A DNA stretch of 10,022 bases from contig JAGWUU010000104.1 in the NCBI GenBank assembly GCA_028868335.1, forward strand, positions 1-10,022, read 5' to 3'. Shown here one piece after another: positions 7,549 through 10,022 of this stretch. The notes below the pieces were generated by a model. That model did no database searches, was not told the DNA's origin, and saw only the letters and a list, made by a program, of their open reading frames with translations. Every line of letters starts with the position of its first letter. Position 1 is the first letter of the stretch. Made by a program: the position numbers and the translations under genes. The stretch is from Sphingomonadales bacterium (GTDB lineage: Bacteria; Pseudomonadota; Alphaproteobacteria; Sphingomonadales; Sphingomonadaceae).

Positions 7549-7579
7549 CGCGCGCCCTTACGCGACCTAACAGGCGGCG

Positions 7580-8740
7580 TCACCCCTTGGCAGCCGCCAT
7601 CTGTTCCTCGCAAATCTCATGGAGCCGCCGGATCCCGCCCTCGAGCGTCCCGAGCGTCACTTCGCCGATCGCCCCGCTTTGCAGCCCCTGCTGGCCGAGC
7701 GCCGCAGCGCGGAAATCCTCGCCCGCAAAGACACCGCCGTCGAGCAGCTTCCACGACCGTTCCCAGTGGTCGCGGGCCTTGTCGGTCCGCGGAGCCTCAG
7801 GGATGAGCATGAAATCCTCGACCAGAGTGCGGTCGTGCGCCTGCGGCCACAGCGTCATCACGTTGATGTAGTCCGGGCTCATGATCACCACAGTTGCCGG
7901 GAAAAGCTGATAGGCAAAGGTCGCCACCCGGCGCAACGCTGCCATGTCGGAAAGGTCGACCGTCTCCAGTTCCTCGGCCCGGCAAACCAGGCTGCGCTGG
8001 TGTGGGCCGACCCGGTCGCCGCTGGTAATGCCGTCGCGGAAGAACGGGCCGATGGTCTGCGCGTGGAGCCGGGCGACGTGGTAGCTTTCCAGGAAAGCGT
8101 CCATGATCAGCTTCCAGTTGGCGGCAACCTCGTGCGTGGCCCGCGCAAACAGGTGCAGGTCCCGCATCGCGAAAGCGTCGAAATCGGCGCCCAGTTCCCG
8201 CGCCTCGGTGAAATCGGCACCGGACTGCGGACCATACCAGATCAGACCGCCCGCCTCGCAGCTTGGTAATTCGACGAGGCCGAAGTCCCCTTTGTCGAGC
8301 CCCGGAAAGGTTTCCGGCCGGGGCAGGGCGAGCAGCCGCCCGTCAAGCGCATAGGTCCAGGCGTGATAGGGGCAGGTCAGCCGCTTGCCGCAGTGGATCT
8401 CCTGTCCTTCGACCAGCCGCGTCCCCCGGTGCCGGCAGACGTTGAGAAAGACGTGAGCCTGCCCATCGCCGTCACGGGTGATCAACAGTGGCCGTCCGGT
8501 TGCATCGTGCGGGACGCTCATCCCCGGATCGGGGATCAACGCCGATGGGCACAGCACCTGCGGCAGCCGATCGAACAACGCCGCCTTCTCGCGCACCCAA
8601 TGCGCCGGATCGACATAGACCGAGGCGGGCACCGTGGTGACGCCCATATTTGTGCGGCTGCAACCGTCCGCGATAAGCTGCGCCAGGGCCAGTTGGCCCG
8701 CGGTCGGGGTTGTCCCCGGTAAAGTCGTCGTTCTCTCCAT
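7580..8740 (-). CDS. Rieske [2Fe-2S] aromatic ring-hydroxylating oxygenase, alpha subunit
   Basis: A 386-residue soluble Rieske non-haem iron oxygenase, the terminal component that activates O2 for hydroxylation, dihydroxylation or demethylation. The Rieske cluster ligands are Cys102, His104, Cys123 and His126 (CRHRG and CPYHAW). The catalytic domain has NWKLIMDAFLESYHVARLH, with iron ligands His221 and His226 and the likely bridging Asp214; the third ligand is probably Asp342 in GEDFRAAALGQQGLQSG. The C-terminal TLEGGIRRLHEICEEQ matches the usual ending. All key residues are present, so it should be active, but no reductase, ferredoxin or beta subunit gene is in the window, so electrons must come from elsewhere. 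The substrate is unknown. Start is ATG 8738-8740 or the TTG immediately upstream (8741-8743); neither has a good ribosome binding site. It precedes rluB by 31 bp and is divergent from ampG. Confidence 0.93.
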   Translation of the reverse strand: MERTTTLPGTTPTAGQLALAQLIADGCSRTNMGVTTVPASVYVDPAHWVREKAALFDRLPQVLCPSALIPDPGMSVPHDATGRPLLITRDGDGQAHVFLNVCRHRGTRLVEGQEIHCGKRLTCPYHAWTYALDGRLLALPRPETFPGLDKGDFGLVELPSCEAGGLIWYGPQSGADFTEARELGADFDAFAMRDLHLFARATHEVAANWKLIMDAFLESYHVARLHAQTIGPFFRDGITSGDRVGPHQRSLVCRAEELETVDLSDMAALRRVATFAYQLFPATVVIMSPDYINVMTLWPQAHDRTLVEDFMLIPEAPRTDKARDHWERSWKLLDGGVFAGEDFRAAALGQQGLQSGAIGEVTLGTLEGGIRRLHEICEEQMAAAKG

Positions 8741-8803
8741 CAAGACTGGTCATACTGCAAAAGCGGGCTAGGTTCGCGAACTAAATTGCCGAATGAGGGT
8801 TGC
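8741..8803. promoter_or_regulatory. Divergent promoter region with palindrome between Rieske oxygenase and ampG
   Basis: A 63-bp gap separating two start codons that point away from each other, so it should hold signals for both. It contains the perfect 10-bp palindrome GTTCGCGAAC at 8772-8781, near the centre of the gap, and is more A/T-rich than the genes around it. GAGGG at 8795-8799 is the ampG ribosome binding site. I could not pick a convincing -35/-10 pair in either direction. The palindrome could be an operator half of a shared regulator, but no regulator gene is adjacent. Confidence 0.5.
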
Positions 8804-10022
8804 ATGGCTGACGCCGCCAAGGTCGAACGTCCCAAGGGTTTGAAATTGCTTCGCGTGGCGCTGCAGAACCGCAAGTCGGCCTGCATGCTGGGTTTCGGCT
8901 TTTCCTCGGGCCTGCCCTATGCCCTGCTGGTCGGCACCGTCACCGCCTGGCTGGGCGAAGTCGGCATCAAGATGGCGACGATCGGCGTTCTTTCCTGGAT
9001 CGGGCTGTCCTACGCCTTCAAGTTCCTGTGGTCGCCGGTGGTGGACCGGATGCCATTGCCGCTGCTCGAGCGGATCGGGCGCCGCAAGAGCTGGATCCTG
9101 CTGTGCCAGATCGTTCTGGTCCTGGCTCTGGCCGGACTGGTGCTGACCAACCCAGCCACCGACATCGGAACCTTCGCCGCCTTCGCCTTCGCCGGGGCTT
9201 TCGCTTCGGCCACGCAGGACGTCGCGGTCGACGCCTGGCGGATCGACGTTGCCGATGAAGACGTTCCGATCGAGTTGCTCAGCCCGGTGTACCAGTTCGG
9301 CTATCGCATCGCCTCGATCGTTGGCGGTGCTTTTTCCCTGTTCCTTGCCGCGCGGATGAGCTGGGCGGCGGTCTATGCCGTGATGGCCGTGCTGATGGGA
9401 TCGCTGATCTTCATCACCTTGAGCGCGCCCGACACCCCCCGGCCCGAAAAGGGCAAGCTCCACGCCGCGCTCGCCCAGCCGGGCGAACTGCGCCCCGCCG
9501 CGCGAACGACCGCGCTGGCCGTGGTCGGGATCGGCTGGCTGTGGGCGATCGGCCGCCTGCTGACCTTCATGCATCAGGTGCTGAGCCCGACTCCCGGCGC
9601 GCCGCCGGTATCGGTGGGCGACTTCACCAAATATAACGCGCCGTGGGTGGTTGTCGCCACGGTGCTTGTCCCGCTGATCGTCGCGGCCGCGACCAACTGG
9701 ATGAAGGCCAACGGGCACCTGGTGCTGACCGCCGAGGACCACCACCATTCGGCGCTGCGCACGGCATCGAACCACCTCTACACCGCGCTGGTCGCCCCAC
9801 TGGCCGAGTTCGCCGGACGGCTCGGCTGGGGGGTTCTGGTGCTGATCGGCCTGATCCTGACCTATGCGCTGTGCTATAACGTCTGGGTCAGCTTCGCCTA
9901 TCCGTTCTACCTTGAGGAGCTGAAATACACCAAGGACGAGGTGGCATTCGCCTCCAAGGTATTCGGCATCTTCATGACCATGCTGGGGATCAGCCTGGGT
10001 GGGTACTGCTTCGCCCGGTTCG
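8804..10022 (+). CDS. ampG: AmpG-family muropeptide MFS permease (3'-truncated by window edge)
   Basis: The first 406 codons of an inner-membrane permease that imports GlcNAc-anhydro-muropeptides for peptidoglycan recycling; in bacteria with AmpR/AmpC it also feeds beta-lactamase induction. Family signatures: GFGFSSGLPYALLVGT in TM1 (30-45), LSWIGLSYAFKFLWSPVVDRMPLP (63-86), the Arg-rich IGRRKSW, and FASATQDVAVDAWRID (133-148), the AmpG counterpart of SATQDIVIDAYR. Residues about 215-310 form a long central region with one or two extra hydrophobic stretches (WVVVATVLVPLIVAAATNW) and a His cluster (EDHHHS), before the second half begins (YNVWVSFAYPFYLEELKYTKDEVA). The ATG at 8804-8806 has GAGGG four bases upstream. 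The frame is open to the window edge, and the last helices are missing. Oriented away from the Rieske gene. The family call is strong; transport of other peptides or acetyl-CoA-like substrates by distant relatives is the alternative. Confidence 0.93.
   Translation, partial: MADAAKVERPKGLKLLRVALQNRKSACMLGFGFSSGLPYALLVGTVTAWLGEVGIKMATIGVLSWIGLSYAFKFLWSPVVDRMPLPLLERIGRRKSWILLCQIVLVLALAGLVLTNPATDIGTFAAFAFAGAFASATQDVAVDAWRIDVADEDVPIELLSPVYQFGYRIASIVGGAFSLFLAARMSWAAVYAVMAVLMGSLIFITLSAPDTPRPEKGKLHAALAQPGELRPAARTTALAVVGIGWLWAIGRLLTFMHQVLSPTPGAPPVSVGDFTKYNAPWVVVATVLVPLIVAAATNWMKANGHLVLTAEDHHHSALRTASNHLYTALVAPLAEFAGRLGWGVLVLIGLILTYALCYNVWVSFAYPFYLEELKYTKDEVAFASKVFGIFMTMLGISLGGYCFARF

Noticed and set aside
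8768..9775. 335-residue minus-strand frame opposite ampG
   Set aside because: Gln/Arg/Asp-rich shadow of the AmpG frame, whose family signatures are unambiguous.
947..10022. Three MFS transporters (MFS-DUF4345, MHS, AmpG) as one functional transport cluster
   Set aside because: They belong to three different MFS branches, are separated by unrelated helicase and rRNA-modification genes, and share no operon.

Overview
This is a GC-rich, densely coding chromosomal segment. Very short intergenic gaps, strong G/C at third codon positions and the flavour of the proteins point to an alphaproteobacterium, most likely a sphingomonad (Novosphingobium/Erythrobacter type). That placement is an inference from gene content and style, not from a marker gene. 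Every gene is either a recognisable housekeeping gene or a transporter/oxygenase. I see no tRNA, rRNA, insertion sequence, phage gene, toxin-antitoxin pair, CRISPR array or defence module.

Layout, left to right. (1) 3-914, plus: C-terminal half of a RhlE-type DEAD-box RNA helicase with a charged, repeat-bearing tail. (2) 947-2509, plus: an MFS transporter whose last ~130 residues look like a DUF4345 membrane domain in the same reading frame. (3) 2493-4772, minus: UvrD/PcrA helicase, converging on gene 2 with overlapping 3' ends. (4) 4870-6123, plus: an MHS-type (metabolite:H+ symporter) MFS carrier, divergent from uvrD. (5) 6098-6658, minus: rsmD, again overlapping its convergent neighbour. 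(6) 6655-7548, minus: rluB pseudouridine synthase, translationally coupled to rsmD by a GTGA overlap. (7) 7580-8740, minus: a Rieske non-haem iron oxygenase alpha subunit, 31 bp upstream of rluB. (8) 8804-end, plus: N-terminal part of an AmpG-family muropeptide permease, divergent from the oxygenase across 63 bp that contain a perfect 10-bp palindrome.

Functional grouping. rluB and rsmD form an rRNA-modification pair (23S pseudouridylation and 16S G966 methylation) and are probably one transcript, possibly with the Rieske gene at its head. The helicases and the three transporters, which belong to three different MFS branches, have no evident joint pathway. There is no gene-free stretch longer than 300 bases; the largest gap is 97 bp.

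I do not see an undescribed multi-gene system here. The observations most worth a second look are the MFS-DUF4345 fusion, the RluB tail that appears to be written by a GC-rich repeat-like sequence which also carries the rsmD ribosome binding site, and the orphan Rieske oxygenase sharing a palindromic promoter region with ampG.
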